A stretch of DNA of 60,748 nt, from the NCBI GenBank assembly GCA_902826245.1, contig CADEEA010000013.1:1-60748 (forward strand). The letters are read 5' to 3'. This stretch comes from an uncultured Alphaproteobacteria bacterium (GTDB lineage: Bacteria > Pseudomonadota > Alphaproteobacteria > Caulobacterales > Aquidulcibacteraceae). The notes under the pieces were generated by a model, which saw only the letters and a program-made list of their open reading frames with translations, was not told where the DNA came from and made no database searches. A program made the translations under genes and the position numbers. Below, piece after piece: positions 43,052 through 53,303 of this stretch (position 1 is the stretch's first letter; every line of letters starts with the position of its first letter).

Positions 43052-43102
43052 TTCAGGCGACAGGTCATGGTTCCTTGCTTAACCCCAGTCCGCGCCAGCC
43101 TA

Positions 43103-43642
43103 TCACTTCCGCCGCGGCTTCGCCACAGCCGCGCGCCGGAGCGCGGTGGAAGACTGCGCATGGTGGCGAGCATTGAGGAAAATCCAGTGTTTTGGAGCGC
43201 TTAGGCGGTGGCTTGGCGCAGTGCCCGGCCGCGATACAATCACCACTTGCACTGCCTCGGAAACTTCGCGCCAGCGCCGCCATTGGCGAAAATTGGTCAG
43301 ATTGTCGGCCCCCATCACCAGCGTGAACTCGACTCCAGGATAGCGGCGTTTGAGTGCGCGCAGGGTCTGATAGGTGAACCGGCTCTTGAGCCGCTTCTCC
43401 AGATCGGTGACCACCATGGCGCGCCCGCGCGCCTGCTGGCGTGCGGACTCCAGGCGCTTCTTGTACGGGCTGGATTGCGGCTTCAGCGGATTTTGCGGCG
43501 ACACCAGCCACCACACCCGGTCCAGCCCCAGCCGCTTCAGCGCTGTCTCGGCCACGTGGGCGTGGCCCTCGTGGGCAGGGTCGAAGCTGCCGCCGAACAA
43601 GCCGATGAGCATGCCGGGGTAAGCGAGGGGGAGACCGTGCAT
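43103..43642 (-). CDS. nadD: Nicotinate-nucleotide adenylyltransferase
   Basis: This enzyme of about 179 residues makes deamido-NAD from nicotinate mononucleotide and ATP. The nucleotidyltransferase motif IGLFGGSFDPAHEGHAHVAE and the SSTALR ending are present, with MGADNLTNFRQWRRW between. The start is taken as ATG 43642 (MHGLPLAYPGML) because GGAAG lies ten bases upstream; ATG 43666 or 43612 are alternatives. It is divergent from the TIR gene. Confidence 0.93.
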   Translation of the reverse strand: MHGLPLAYPGMLIGLFGGSFDPAHEGHAHVAETALKRLGLDRVWWLVSPQNPLKPQSSPYKKRLESARQQARGRAMVVTDLEKRLKSRFTYQTLRALKRRYPGVEFTLVMGADNLTNFRQWRRWREVSEAVQVVIVSRPGTAPSHRLSAPKHWIFLNARHHAQSSTALRRAAVAKPRRK

Positions 43643-43735
43643 TTGCCGACAGCTTCCCATCGACAACGTTGAAAAGGAAGCGGGTTCATCGCTATGGTCG
43701 CCCCGGGCGATGTACCCCGAGGGGACTAAACAACC

Positions 43736-44578
43736 GTGGCTGCCGGCTCGTTTCTGCTTATCTTACTGGCGGCGGTACTGCTGACGCTTCTGGCGTTGTT
43801 CCGCGGTCCGCATTGGCTCAAATTTGTCGCCTCAATAATCCTATCCTTAATAGGGGCTGCTCTCTGCTTCTTTGCTGCCGGTTGGATAATCTACAACAAC
43901 GTCACACCGTACAACAACCTGGCCCTCTGGGGCGGTGTCGTGGCCGGCCTTGCCGCCGCGGCTGGCGTGTATTCGTTGTTGCGCCGCTGGACTGCCAAAC
44001 CAGCCGCCAGAGCTGGTGCGCCCCCGCACTCGCCGCCGCGATCTTTCGCACCTCCGATTCTGCCCATCGACATCTTCATCTCTTATAAGCGCGACGAACG
44101 CGCTTTGGTCCACGCCATTGCTGAGCGCCTGAAGGCGCTGCAGCTCAGCGTGTGGTTCGACGCCGATATCCATTCGGGCAAGACCTTCGATGCCGAGATC
44201 GACCGCCACGTTCGCTCAGCCAAGTGCGTTTTGGTGTGCTGGTCGCCGGGGGCGGTGGCGAGCGACTGGGTTCGGGGCGAGGCGACCATTGGGCGCCAGC
44301 GCAACGTGCTTGCCGCAACCATGTTGGTTCCCTGCGACCTGCCCGCCCCGTTCAATCTTGTCCACGCCAACGATCTCACCGGGGGGATCGGGGCGAGCAA
44401 TAGCGAGTGGATGCAGGCGCTGGATCGCATCGGCGCTTTGGTCGGACGGCCCGGACTCGCAGCTTTCGAGCGGTTGGAGACATCTGGCGCCGCCGCCTTC
44501 GGCGAATGGATTGCGCGCAACGCGGGCGATCCTTTATTGGAGGAGGCGGTTCGGCGGCTGAAAGCGCTTTCTGTGTAG
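43736..44578 (+). CDS. Membrane-anchored TIR-domain protein
   Basis: This 280-residue protein starts at GTG 43736, preceded by GAGGGG. Three hydrophobic helices (about residues 5-22, 28-52 and 62-82) precede a Pro-rich linker. A TIR domain follows from residue 111: IDIFISYKRDERALVHAIAE, SVWFDADIHSGKTFDAEI, VLVCWSPGAVASDWVRGEA. Glu182 in DWVRGE occupies the position of the catalytic glutamate of NAD-cleaving TIR domains such as SARM1. A role in NAD hydrolysis, possibly in defence, is inferred. It is divergent from nadD by 93 bases. Confidence 0.85.
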   Translation: MAAGSFLLILLAAVLLTLLALFRGPHWLKFVASIILSLIGAALCFFAAGWIIYNNVTPYNNLALWGGVVAGLAAAAGVYSLLRRWTAKPAARAGAPPHSPPRSFAPPILPIDIFISYKRDERALVHAIAERLKALQLSVWFDADIHSGKTFDAEIDRHVRSAKCVLVCWSPGAVASDWVRGEATIGRQRNVLAATMLVPCDLPAPFNLVHANDLTGGIGASNSEWMQALDRIGALVGRPGLAAFERLETSGAAAFGEWIARNAGDPLLEEAVRRLKALSV

Positions 44579-44593
44579 TGCATGTTGTACGGG

Positions 44594-44735
44594 ATGAGGG
44601 GCCTTCTCCCCTTGGGGGGAGAAGGTGGCCCGAAGGGCCGGATGAGGGGAGCGCGGTATTTGCCGGGGAAAGCGCCATTCCCCTCACCCGCGCTTCGCGG
44701 CACCCTCTCCCCTGCAAGGGGAGGGGGTTGGCCAG
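44594..44735. repeat. Composite C/G-rich palindromic repeat between the TIR gene and obgE
   Basis: CTTCTCCCCTTGGGGGGAGAAG with GGCCCGAAGGGCC forms one module, and CCGCGCTTCGCGG with CTCTCCCCTGCAAGGGGAG forms the other. The order and arm sequences match the repeat at 42496-42625, in opposite arrangement. It may also serve as terminator for both convergent genes. Confidence 0.75.
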
Positions 44736-44743
44736 CGCCATGC

Positions 44744-45820
<1,077 letters not shown>

Positions 45821-48800
45821 TCAATCGCTTTCCCGCCGCCAGCGCAGCGAGACGCGTTGGTCGCCGTTGTCGATGAAGCTGGTCACCAGCACTAAGCGTG
45901 GGCGGACCGTCCATTCGACCCGCGATTGCGCTTGTCCAAGGCCCGTGCGCGCTACTTCCACGTACACATCGCGGGTGAGGTAGATTCCGCCCGCCACGAG
46001 GAACCCGCCATCGGCGTCTTGTCGCAGATTGAAACGGTCCAGGCCTGCCGCCGCCCTCGCGGCGTCCACGAGATCGAGCGAGGCTTGCCCTGAGAGCGCG
46101 GCGAGACTCGCCGCCAGCTGCGCGCCCTCGAACGGCGATAGATCCTGCACCGAGCGGCCGAACAGCACTTGCGGCAGGATTTCGTCTTCCGGCAGCGCCG
46201 GATCGCTGGAGAACGCGATCTCGGGATCGCGCGCGGTGCCGGTCAGACGGATGCGTGCGCTCAAATCTGCGGTGTCGCGCTGTGCCGTGAGATCGATTTG
46301 CGCGTCCAGCGGATCGCCATTGAAGAAGATGCGCGCATTCTCGATTTCGAAGGGTTGGCCCGAGAGCGCGAGCGTGCCGCGAACGGAGCGGGCTTCGCCG
46401 TAGAGAAGAGGGTTCCGCGCCGTGCCGCCAAGTCGCATATCGAGCGCCCATTCCGCTTCGACGCCGCGTCCGCGCGTAAAAACACGCCCCGGCGCACTGA
46501 TGCGAACATCGAGTGTAGTCGATCCATTACGTCGCGGCGTTGTTGGCGCCGGTGCGCGGCTGGATTCAGGGCGGTTTATCTCGATCACATCAATAGCGGG
46601 GATGCCTGAATCAGCATTGGATGCGACGTCCAGATCCGCAGCGACGATATCGAGCGAACCGGAAAGTGTGGAGTGCAGTCCCTCCCAGCGGAACGCAAGC
46701 TCGCCATTGGCGGTTGCGCGCGCGTCAGGTCGATTGACAATCCGCATGCCGTCTACGCGCACCGCGATGTGGCCCGATTGCGGATTGGCGCTGCCGCCCG
46801 TCGCCGAGAGTCGCCCGCCATGTAGACCGGCGGCTTCCAGCCGCTCGATCGTCACGCCAGTTTCGTTGAAGGCGACGCGGGCGTTGAGGTCCACCAAACT
46901 CACCGCGCTGAGTTTGTCCTCGAAACGCCCGCCGACGATTTGAACATGGCCTGCGCCTGAGATACTGCCGGCGCCAAATTGAAGCTCGCCCTCTCCGTCG
47001 AGGGCGCCGGACAAACTCTGATCCTGCAAACGCGCGGCGGCCCAAAGGCTGTCGGCGGGGCCTCGCACCGACCACCGCGCGCGTCCGCGTTGTTCGGGTG
47101 CGAGCGCGATCCGAATCGGCGCTGCGCTGGTGACGACTGGCGCGTCGGCCTCGAAGTGCGCTTCTAGTCCGTCAGTCGAGCGAGCATCGATCTCTGCGGT
47201 GAGCCGGGTGGGCTCGAGAGCGCCGATGATGCTGATGTCCAGAGGCCCACGCTGGCGGCCGGCGAAGCGGGCGTTGGAGAAATTCAAGCTGGCGGCGCCG
47301 GAGAGCCCGCGCCCGGCGCTGGCGAAGCGGAGATCGCCATTGATGCTGCCTGAGGCCTGTTCCCCCCAGATAGCGGCGAATGGCGCAAGTGGGGCATGAT
47401 CGACGCGTGCAGAGCCCGAGACGGCGCGGCCTCGCTCACGCCACTCGCCGGTGAATATTCCGTCGCCAACGGTGAGGTTGGCGTTGGTTTGGACCGCGCC
47501 ACGCTCGAATCGCATGCGCAAAGGCGCGCTGGTTGCGATAGCGGCGCCAGCAAGAGTTCCATCACCATCCACCACGAGCGTCGACACGCCACGTTCGGTG
47601 TCGAGTCTTGCGTCGCCAGAGAAAGACAGCGGCGCTTCGCGCACCCATCCGCTCAGCTCAAACCGTGCGGCGATGTTCCTGGGAGGGCCCTCTGCGCGTA
47701 ATGTCGCCGTCCTGATCTGCAACACGCCTGCGCGTGCATCGGCGATGCGTGCATCAAGCAGCAAAGCCTCAGCCGCATAATGCAAATGCCCTTCGATGCG
47801 GCCGGCCACGCCCGGCGCCAAACCGTCCAGCGATCCTGCGACCTCAAGCTGTGCGCTGTGTCCGCGCTCAGCGAAGCGTGCGCCGCCGCTGGCGCGCAGC
47901 TCGCCCAATGCAGCGTCCAAGCCTTCCAACTCCAAAGCACCCCCCGCGATGTGGAGGTCGGACGCGGCCGAAAACCGTTGGCCCGAGACCGTGCCGGCCA
48001 GGTTGGCGCGACCCTGATAGGAGCGTGCGCCTGGCGTGAGCGTAAGTTCCAGTGTTGGCTGATCTAATGTTGCGGCGGCTAGGTTGAATGAACCCAATGC
48101 GGCGCGCAGATTCAGAGCCGGTCGCGCGATCGGCCCGGTGAGGCGTCCGGTTGCATCGCCGGCGCCGGCGAGTTCAACGCCACCGATCGTAAATGGACCT
48201 CGCGCGCTGGCTTCAAGCGTGAGGTCTGCATTCCCGCGCACGAGCCTGCCGGTGGCGCCGGCACGCAAGCGGGCGCCGTTGAGGCGCGCGTGCGAGACGG
48301 TAACGCCGCCGTTCTCGTTGCGGAGCAGGGCGTCGAGCCGCGGGCTCTCGCCTAGCAATTGCGCCAGCGCGCTTGCTCCGGAAATTCGCTCACCCACGCC
48401 ATCGATTGCGGTTGTCCAGATTCTGCGCTCGGCCAGGGACGCATGCGAGCGCCAGCGCCCATTCGCGGCGCCGACGAGGTCGGGCGCAATCGCCGCCAAG
48501 CGCTTTGCACGCCAATCGCCAGAGAATTCGCCGTCGCCTCCATTCACCCAACCGCGCGCCGTGACTTGCACTGCGTCGGTGGTGAGTTCGGCTCGGTCCA
48601 GGCTATAGCGTCCACGGTGACGGTCGTATCTCATCTCGGCAGACAAGGTTCCGCGCGCGAATAGCGCCGGCGCATCGCTTGGCGCTGACAGCACGGCCGA
48701 GAGCGTAAAATCGTCCGGAGTTAAAGCCGCTTCAAGCGGGCCGGAGAAACTGGTGCGCTGTCCGAGAGCGTCAATTTCGTTGGCTTGCGCATTCGCGCGG

Positions 48801-49885
48801 ATGGCGATGATGCCGCGTTCGCTTCGCAGCTCCCCCTCGAGCCTCGCTGGACCGAACGAAAACGGCGCCTCGCGGGTGATGTCGGAGAGCCTTCGGGTGG
48901 TTGCGATGAACGAAGCCGGTCCCTGCAGTGCGAATTGTTCGTCGGCGACGCCATTGAGGTCGAGCGTGAGGAAGGGAGTTTGAGCATGAGCCTGGAAGCG
49001 CCCGCCCCGCACGCCGGCGGCGGTGAGTTCAAGTTCCGCGCCGATGCGTCGCGCCAGGCCGCGCAACGCTGGCAGACGCTGCAAGTGCGCTTGGGTGCGC
49101 GCCGACCATTCCGCGGCGTTCCAGCGCGCCTCACCGTCGAGCGCCGCGGCGCGATCGAGCGTAACTGAGTAGTGCGTTTGCCCCGAGCGGGGATCCCCCA
49201 ACCCCTCCGCGTGGGCGGCCACCTCTGCTTCGGGCACGCCAAGCGCGCGTGCGAACACGCCGCCAGCGGCGCCAGACAAATCGAAGTCCAGCGCGTAATC
49301 GTCGCGGTAGGAGAGCTCGAGCCGGTCAATGGCGGAATCCAAGCGAAGAAGCGACAGTCCCGCTTGCCGCAACTTTTGATCGGTTGCGTCCAGCGACAGA
49401 TCCAGACGGAAATCGGCAGACACTCCGAGCGCGTCCTCGTCCAGATGCAACAGCGGCACTTCAACCACGCCGATTTCGACATCGACCTCGCCCCGGCCTT
49501 GGCTGGGCGCTGACAGCACGGGCGCACGCGCGATGTCGATCCGCGCCGCGCCTGCGCGTTCAATGTGCAGAGCGCCGAACAACAGATCGAGCGGACGCCA
49601 TTTGAGTTCGACATCAGCGCCGCTCAGCCAAATGCCGCTCGCATCGCTCAAACTGACCCGTGCTGCACGCAGATCGCCGAGCCAAGCGCCGCGAACGCCA
49701 TCGATTCTGATTTGCCCAAGTCGCCACACCTGCCGGCCGTCTGCAAAATGATCGACGAGCCAGGCAGCCCCCGGGCCCAGTGCGAGCGCCAGTCCGCCGG
49801 CCGCCAAGGTCGCTCCGGCCGCTGCGAGCTTCCAGGCGCGCGGCTTTCTCGGGGGCGAAGGTCCTGAGGTCGAAGCGATGGTCAA
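45821..49885 (-). CDS. tamB: Translocation and assembly module subunit TamB
   Basis: This 1354-residue protein begins at TTG 49885, overlapping the tamA stop (TTGA). An N-terminal membrane anchor (LAAAGATLAAGGLALALG) is followed by a very long beta-rich region with repeated short strands, and the C-terminal DUF490 domain (RGTLALSGQPFEIENARIFF, then PEIAFSSDPALPEDEILPQV). Such AsmA-like proteins form periplasm-spanning hydrophobic bridges that move lipids and help outer-membrane protein insertion. With tamA it forms one operon. Confidence 0.93.
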   Translation of the reverse strand: MTIASTSGPSPPRKPRAWKLAAAGATLAAGGLALALGPGAAWLVDHFADGRQVWRLGQIRIDGVRGAWLGDLRAARVSLSDASGIWLSGADVELKWRPLDLLFGALHIERAGAARIDIARAPVLSAPSQGRGEVDVEIGVVEVPLLHLDEDALGVSADFRLDLSLDATDQKLRQAGLSLLRLDSAIDRLELSYRDDYALDFDLSGAAGGVFARALGVPEAEVAAHAEGLGDPRSGQTHYSVTLDRAAALDGEARWNAAEWSARTQAHLQRLPALRGLARRIGAELELTAAGVRGGRFQAHAQTPFLTLDLNGVADEQFALQGPASFIATTRRLSDITREAPFSFGPARLEGELRSERGIIAIRANAQANEIDALGQRTSFSGPLEAALTPDDFTLSAVLSAPSDAPALFARGTLSAEMRYDRHRGRYSLDRAELTTDAVQVTARGWVNGGDGEFSGDWRAKRLAAIAPDLVGAANGRWRSHASLAERRIWTTAIDGVGERISGASALAQLLGESPRLDALLRNENGGVTVSHARLNGARLRAGATGRLVRGNADLTLEASARGPFTIGGVELAGAGDATGRLTGPIARPALNLRAALGSFNLAAATLDQPTLELTLTPGARSYQGRANLAGTVSGQRFSAASDLHIAGGALELEGLDAALGELRASGGARFAERGHSAQLEVAGSLDGLAPGVAGRIEGHLHYAAEALLLDARIADARAGVLQIRTATLRAEGPPRNIAARFELSGWVREAPLSFSGDARLDTERGVSTLVVDGDGTLAGAAIATSAPLRMRFERGAVQTNANLTVGDGIFTGEWRERGRAVSGSARVDHAPLAPFAAIWGEQASGSINGDLRFASAGRGLSGAASLNFSNARFAGRQRGPLDISIIGALEPTRLTAEIDARSTDGLEAHFEADAPVVTSAAPIRIALAPEQRGRARWSVRGPADSLWAAARLQDQSLSGALDGEGELQFGAGSISGAGHVQIVGGRFEDKLSAVSLVDLNARVAFNETGVTIERLEAAGLHGGRLSATGGSANPQSGHIAVRVDGMRIVNRPDARATANGELAFRWEGLHSTLSGSLDIVAADLDVASNADSGIPAIDVIEINRPESSRAPAPTTPRRNGSTTLDVRISAPGRVFTRGRGVEAEWALDMRLGGTARNPLLYGEARSVRGTLALSGQPFEIENARIFFNGDPLDAQIDLTAQRDTADLSARIRLTGTARDPEIAFSSDPALPEDEILPQVLFGRSVQDLSPFEGAQLAASLAALSGQASLDLVDAARAAAGLDRFNLRQDADGGFLVAGGIYLTRDVYVEVARTGLGQAQSRVEWTVRPRLVLVTSFIDNGDQRVSLRWRRESD

Positions 49886-51636
49886 AACGCTTGCCCGATC
49901 GAAATGTAGAGCGCGTAGCGATCGTTGCTGCGCTCGGCGTCGAGCGGAAAGGCGAGGTCGATGCGCAAGGGCGCAAAGCCGAGATCGTAGCGCGCGCCGA
50001 TTCCCGCGCCCCAGGTGATGTCGCCGGCTTGCTCAAAATCGTCGAAAGCCGTGCCGCCATCGAGAAACAACGCTGCGCCGAACTTGTCGTCAAAGCGCCA
50101 CCGCGCCTCAAGCGACGTCTCGAGCAATCCTTGGCCGCCCGGCGAGAGGCCGAGATCGTCGCGAATGCGCGGGTAGATCGAGTTGTACGAATAGCCGCGG
50201 ATTGAGCCGCCGCCCCCGGCATAGAAACGCCTGTCGGGGGGAACGTCATCGACGCTGCCGAACACCGCCTCCAGCCAGCCGCCGCGGATACGTCCTGCCA
50301 ATGTTAGACGATCTTCGTGGCCGAAAGATTCATAGCCCCGCGCTTCGGCTATGGCGCGAATGAAGCCTAGGTTGGCATCGCCGGCCGAGACCGACGGCTC
50401 GATGCGAAAATCGAAAATGGCGCCGTCGCGGGGATCGAGCGAGAATTCGGTGGTGTCGTAGCGCAGGTCGGCGAAACCCGAGAGCACAAGCGCATCGCGG
50501 ATACCCCCGGCCAGGTCATCGAAGCGGTCGGCGGAGAAACGCGCGCCGTAGCTGCGTCCTAGGCGCAAGCGCGTGGACGCGTCGACGGAAGCGAGCAGAG
50601 AAACGCCCTGGCGCGTAAAGGCTTCGCTGGTTTCGCGCTCCAGCGCTGCGCCGAAATTCACAGTATGGCCAAGTCCCGCACCGTGTGGGCGCGCCAAAGT
50701 CGCGGTGATGTCCTGTTGATTCTCGCTGAGCGTGGTTGAGAGCGTCAGCGCATCGGCGCGCCCGGTCAGGTTGCGTCGGACCCAGCGCGCTTCAACACCC
50801 GCACCTTCAGTGGTCGAGTACCCAAGGCCAAGTTCGTAGGCGTTTCGCTTTGCGGGCTCAATCTCAAGCACAACATCGCGAACGTTACCCTCTGCGGCCG
50901 GTTCAAGGCGCGTGCCAATCCGCGATACCGCGCCGGTGCTGGCGAGGTCGCGGCGAAGGCGCGCTAGAGCCTCGGGCGCGTAGAGGTCGCCCTCTCGCCA
51001 ATTCCGGAGCCCGCGTACAAAACCAGGGCGAAATACGTCATCTGGCTCGGCGTGAACAGCGCCCAGGCGGAAGGCCTCGCCCGCATGGAAACGCAGTTCT
51101 GCGGCGACGCGCCCGGTGGCGTGGTCGACGACCACACGATGCTCGCCGATCGCAGCATCTGCGTATCCAGCTCTCTGCAGCGTCGCCAGCGCCTCGGCTT
51201 GGGCATGAATAATTATGGCGGCGCGCGCTGGCTCGTTTTCGTGCAGGCCATTGAGCGCCTGGACGACCGCTGCGCGTGTGTTCTCGTTGGGCGCGGGGCC
51301 GTCAAACAACAGCACCGGCGCGTCGAAGCGAAATCGCGCCCCCGGAGCAATGCGGAGGCGCGCCAGCGGTGGCGCGTCACGGGCATCCGGCGTCACAGTC
51401 GCGGCGTAGTAACCTTCAGAACGCAGCCAGGTGAGCGCTCGAAGCGCGGCTTCTTCGGCAATTCGCTCGGCGTCAAACAGCGAGGCGGGGGGCTCGCGAT
51501 CCGGCAGCAGGTCGAGAATGGCTGTGCGGGTCTCAGTGTCGCCGCCCTCGATGGTCACAGGCGAACGCGCGAACGCCAGCGGCGTCGGGCCGACGAGGCC
51601 GGCGGTTGCAAGGAGGAGAGCGGACGCGAGGCGCAT
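49882..51636 (-). CDS. tamA: BamA/TamA family outer-membrane protein
   Basis: This 584-residue Omp85 protein has a signal peptide (MRLASALLLATAGLVGPTPL), POTRA-like repeats (LRSEGYYAATVTPDARDAPP, LQRAGYADAAIGEHRVVVDH) and a C-terminal 16-strand barrel with GGGGSIRGYSYNSI and final YALYISIGQAF, ending in the aromatic residue needed for BAM recognition. It partners with TamB encoded next. Confidence 0.93.
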   Translation of the reverse strand: MRLASALLLATAGLVGPTPLAFARSPVTIEGGDTETRTAILDLLPDREPPASLFDAERIAEEAALRALTWLRSEGYYAATVTPDARDAPPLARLRIAPGARFRFDAPVLLFDGPAPNENTRAAVVQALNGLHENEPARAAIIIHAQAEALATLQRAGYADAAIGEHRVVVDHATGRVAAELRFHAGEAFRLGAVHAEPDDVFRPGFVRGLRNWREGDLYAPEALARLRRDLASTGAVSRIGTRLEPAAEGNVRDVVLEIEPAKRNAYELGLGYSTTEGAGVEARWVRRNLTGRADALTLSTTLSENQQDITATLARPHGAGLGHTVNFGAALERETSEAFTRQGVSLLASVDASTRLRLGRSYGARFSADRFDDLAGGIRDALVLSGFADLRYDTTEFSLDPRDGAIFDFRIEPSVSAGDANLGFIRAIAEARGYESFGHEDRLTLAGRIRGGWLEAVFGSVDDVPPDRRFYAGGGGSIRGYSYNSIYPRIRDDLGLSPGGQGLLETSLEARWRFDDKFGAALFLDGGTAFDDFEQAGDITWGAGIGARYDLGFAPLRIDLAFPLDAERSNDRYALYISIGQAF

Positions 51637-51712
51637 GGCGAGCGCGCCAGACTCGCGCCGCTGCGGTTAACGCATCATCAACCATGCGCTGAAGGACAAG
51701 TCCCGGCGCAGC

Positions 51713-52642
51713 TTATCCCCATGGTCCCTGCTTGCGGTTCGGCGCCGGTCCCCACGGACCGGACGCCTCCGGCGCGATCGTTGGCCGCCCGAAACGGCGC
51801 GCCAGCTCGGTGAGTTGGGCGATGCGGTTTTTGGTGTTGGGGTGGGTAGAGAACAGATTGTCAGCGCCGCGGCCCGCCAGCGGGTTGATGATAAACAGGT
51901 GCGCCATGGCCGGGTTGCGTTCGGCGTCGACGTTCAAACGCTGGCGGGCGTACCTCTCGATCTTCTGTAGCGCGCTCGCGAGCGCCTCTGGCTCGCCGCC
52001 TATTTCGGCGCCGATGCGGTCGGCCTCGTATTCGCGCGCACGACTGATGGCCATTTGCACCAGGCTCGCGGCCAGGGGAGCAAGCAGCATGATCAGGATT
52101 CCGGCAAGCGGGTTGGAATTGCCGTTGCTGTCACGGGGGCTGAGGAAGAAGGCGAAATTCGCCAGCATGGCGATGGCGCCGGCTATCGTCGCGGTGACGG
52201 TCATAGTCAGCGTGTCGCGATTCTTAACGTGCGCCAATTCATGCGCCATGACGCCGCGAATTTCCTCGCGCGTGAGGACGCCGAGCAAGCCAGTCGTCGC
52301 TGCGACGGCGGCGTGGGCCGGATCGCGCCCAGTGGCGAACGCGTTCGGTTGCGGGTTGTCGATGATATAGACTTTCGGCGCCGGCAGGCCAGCGCGCTCA
52401 GCCAAAGCCAGCGTGTCAATAACATAGGCGCGCACGCGCGGATCGGGATGACTGGGATCGGCCGGCTGCGCGCGAAAATGGCTCAACACCATCTTATCGG
52501 CGTTCCAATAAGCGAACAGGTTCATCGCCGCCGCGACGACGAGGGCGATCATCATGCCGCCGGCGCCGCCAATGAGATAACCAACGCCGCCAAACAACGC
52601 GGTGAGGCCGGCGATGAGCGCGAAAGTCTTAAGCTGGTTCAT
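51713..52642 (-). CDS. htpX: Zinc metalloprotease HtpX
   Basis: This 309-residue inner-membrane protease starts at ATG 52642, with GAGGAGAAG just upstream; a longer frame to 52693 has no such site. Two N-terminal helices ([37 protein letters not shown]) precede the HEXXH zinc motif [14 protein letters not shown] and the third ligand region [14 protein letters not shown]. It degrades damaged membrane proteins. Confidence 0.94.
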   Translation of the reverse strand: MNQLKTFALIAGLTALFGGVGYLIGGAGGMMIALVVAAAMNLFAYWNADKMVLSHFRAQPADPSHPDPRVRAYVIDTLALAERAGLPAPKVYIIDNPQPNAFATGRDPAHAAVAATTGLLGVLTREEIRGVMAHELAHVKNRDTLTMTVTATIAGAIAMLANFAFFLSPRDSNGNSNPLAGILIMLLAPLAASLVQMAISRAREYEADRIGAEIGGEPEALASALQKIERYARQRLNVDAERNPAMAHLFIINPLAGRGADNLFSTHPNTKNRIAQLTELARRFGRPTIAPEASGPWGPAPNRKQGPWG

Positions 52643-52814
52643 ACTTCTCCTCGCAATGGCGCCATATGTCGTGTCGGCGCGGGCGAGGTTCAAGCTGGGT
52701 TGGCGTCGGTCTAAGGAGGCGCTTTTAGTGTTAACGCCGACCTAAGCCGGCGAAGTTCGCGCGGCTGAGGCGAAGCCGCTTTTCGCGCCGCGGCGGCGGC
52801 TGCACGATGATCCC

Positions 52815-53204
52815 ATGCGCGTATCGATCATTTCCTTAGCCGCTGCGTTGGCCCTGGCGCCTATGCTCGCCGCTCCAGCCTACGCCGACGGCATCGAGCG
52901 GCCGCCGGTGCAGCGGCCTCGACACCGCCCACGTCCGCAGCCGCCCGTCGCCCTGCCAGCAAGGCCAGAGCCGGTCGCGCCAGTCACGCCGTCCGGCCCG
53001 GAAACCGTGACGTTGCCGCAGGCCTTCTTTGTCGGCGGAGGCGGCGTCGGGGCTGACCTGGGCGGTGGCGCCTATTCCAGCAGCACCGTGATCATACGCA
53101 GCGGCGGCGCGGGTGCGTCCGCCTTCGCGTTTGCTTCGGCTCGCGCCAGCGCCCGGTCAGGGTCGGGCGGGCATGGCGGCGGCCATGGCTGCGGCTGCCG
53201 CTAA
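52815..53204 (+). CDS. Secreted low-complexity glycine/alanine-rich protein
   Basis: This 129-residue protein has a signal peptide ending APAYADG, a Pro/Arg-rich stretch (RPPVQRPRHRPRPQPPVALP) and a Gly/Ser/Ala-rich C-terminus (SGGAGASAFAFASARASARS) ending HGCGCR. No domain was recognised. It might be a surface or envelope component; function is not assigned. Confidence 0.6.
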   Translation: MRVSIISLAAALALAPMLAAPAYADGIERPPVQRPRHRPRPQPPVALPARPEPVAPVTPSGPETVTLPQAFFVGGGGVGADLGGGAYSSSTVIIRSGGAGASAFAFASARASARSGSGGHGGGHGCGCR

Positions 53205-53303
53205 CCAAACAACAACGTCCCCACGCCACATTGCCGCCTTGGGCCAAAAGGTCTAAACGCGCGCCCCGGGTTGGGCTGGAGCGCGACCCAAGGGGGATTC
53301 ATC

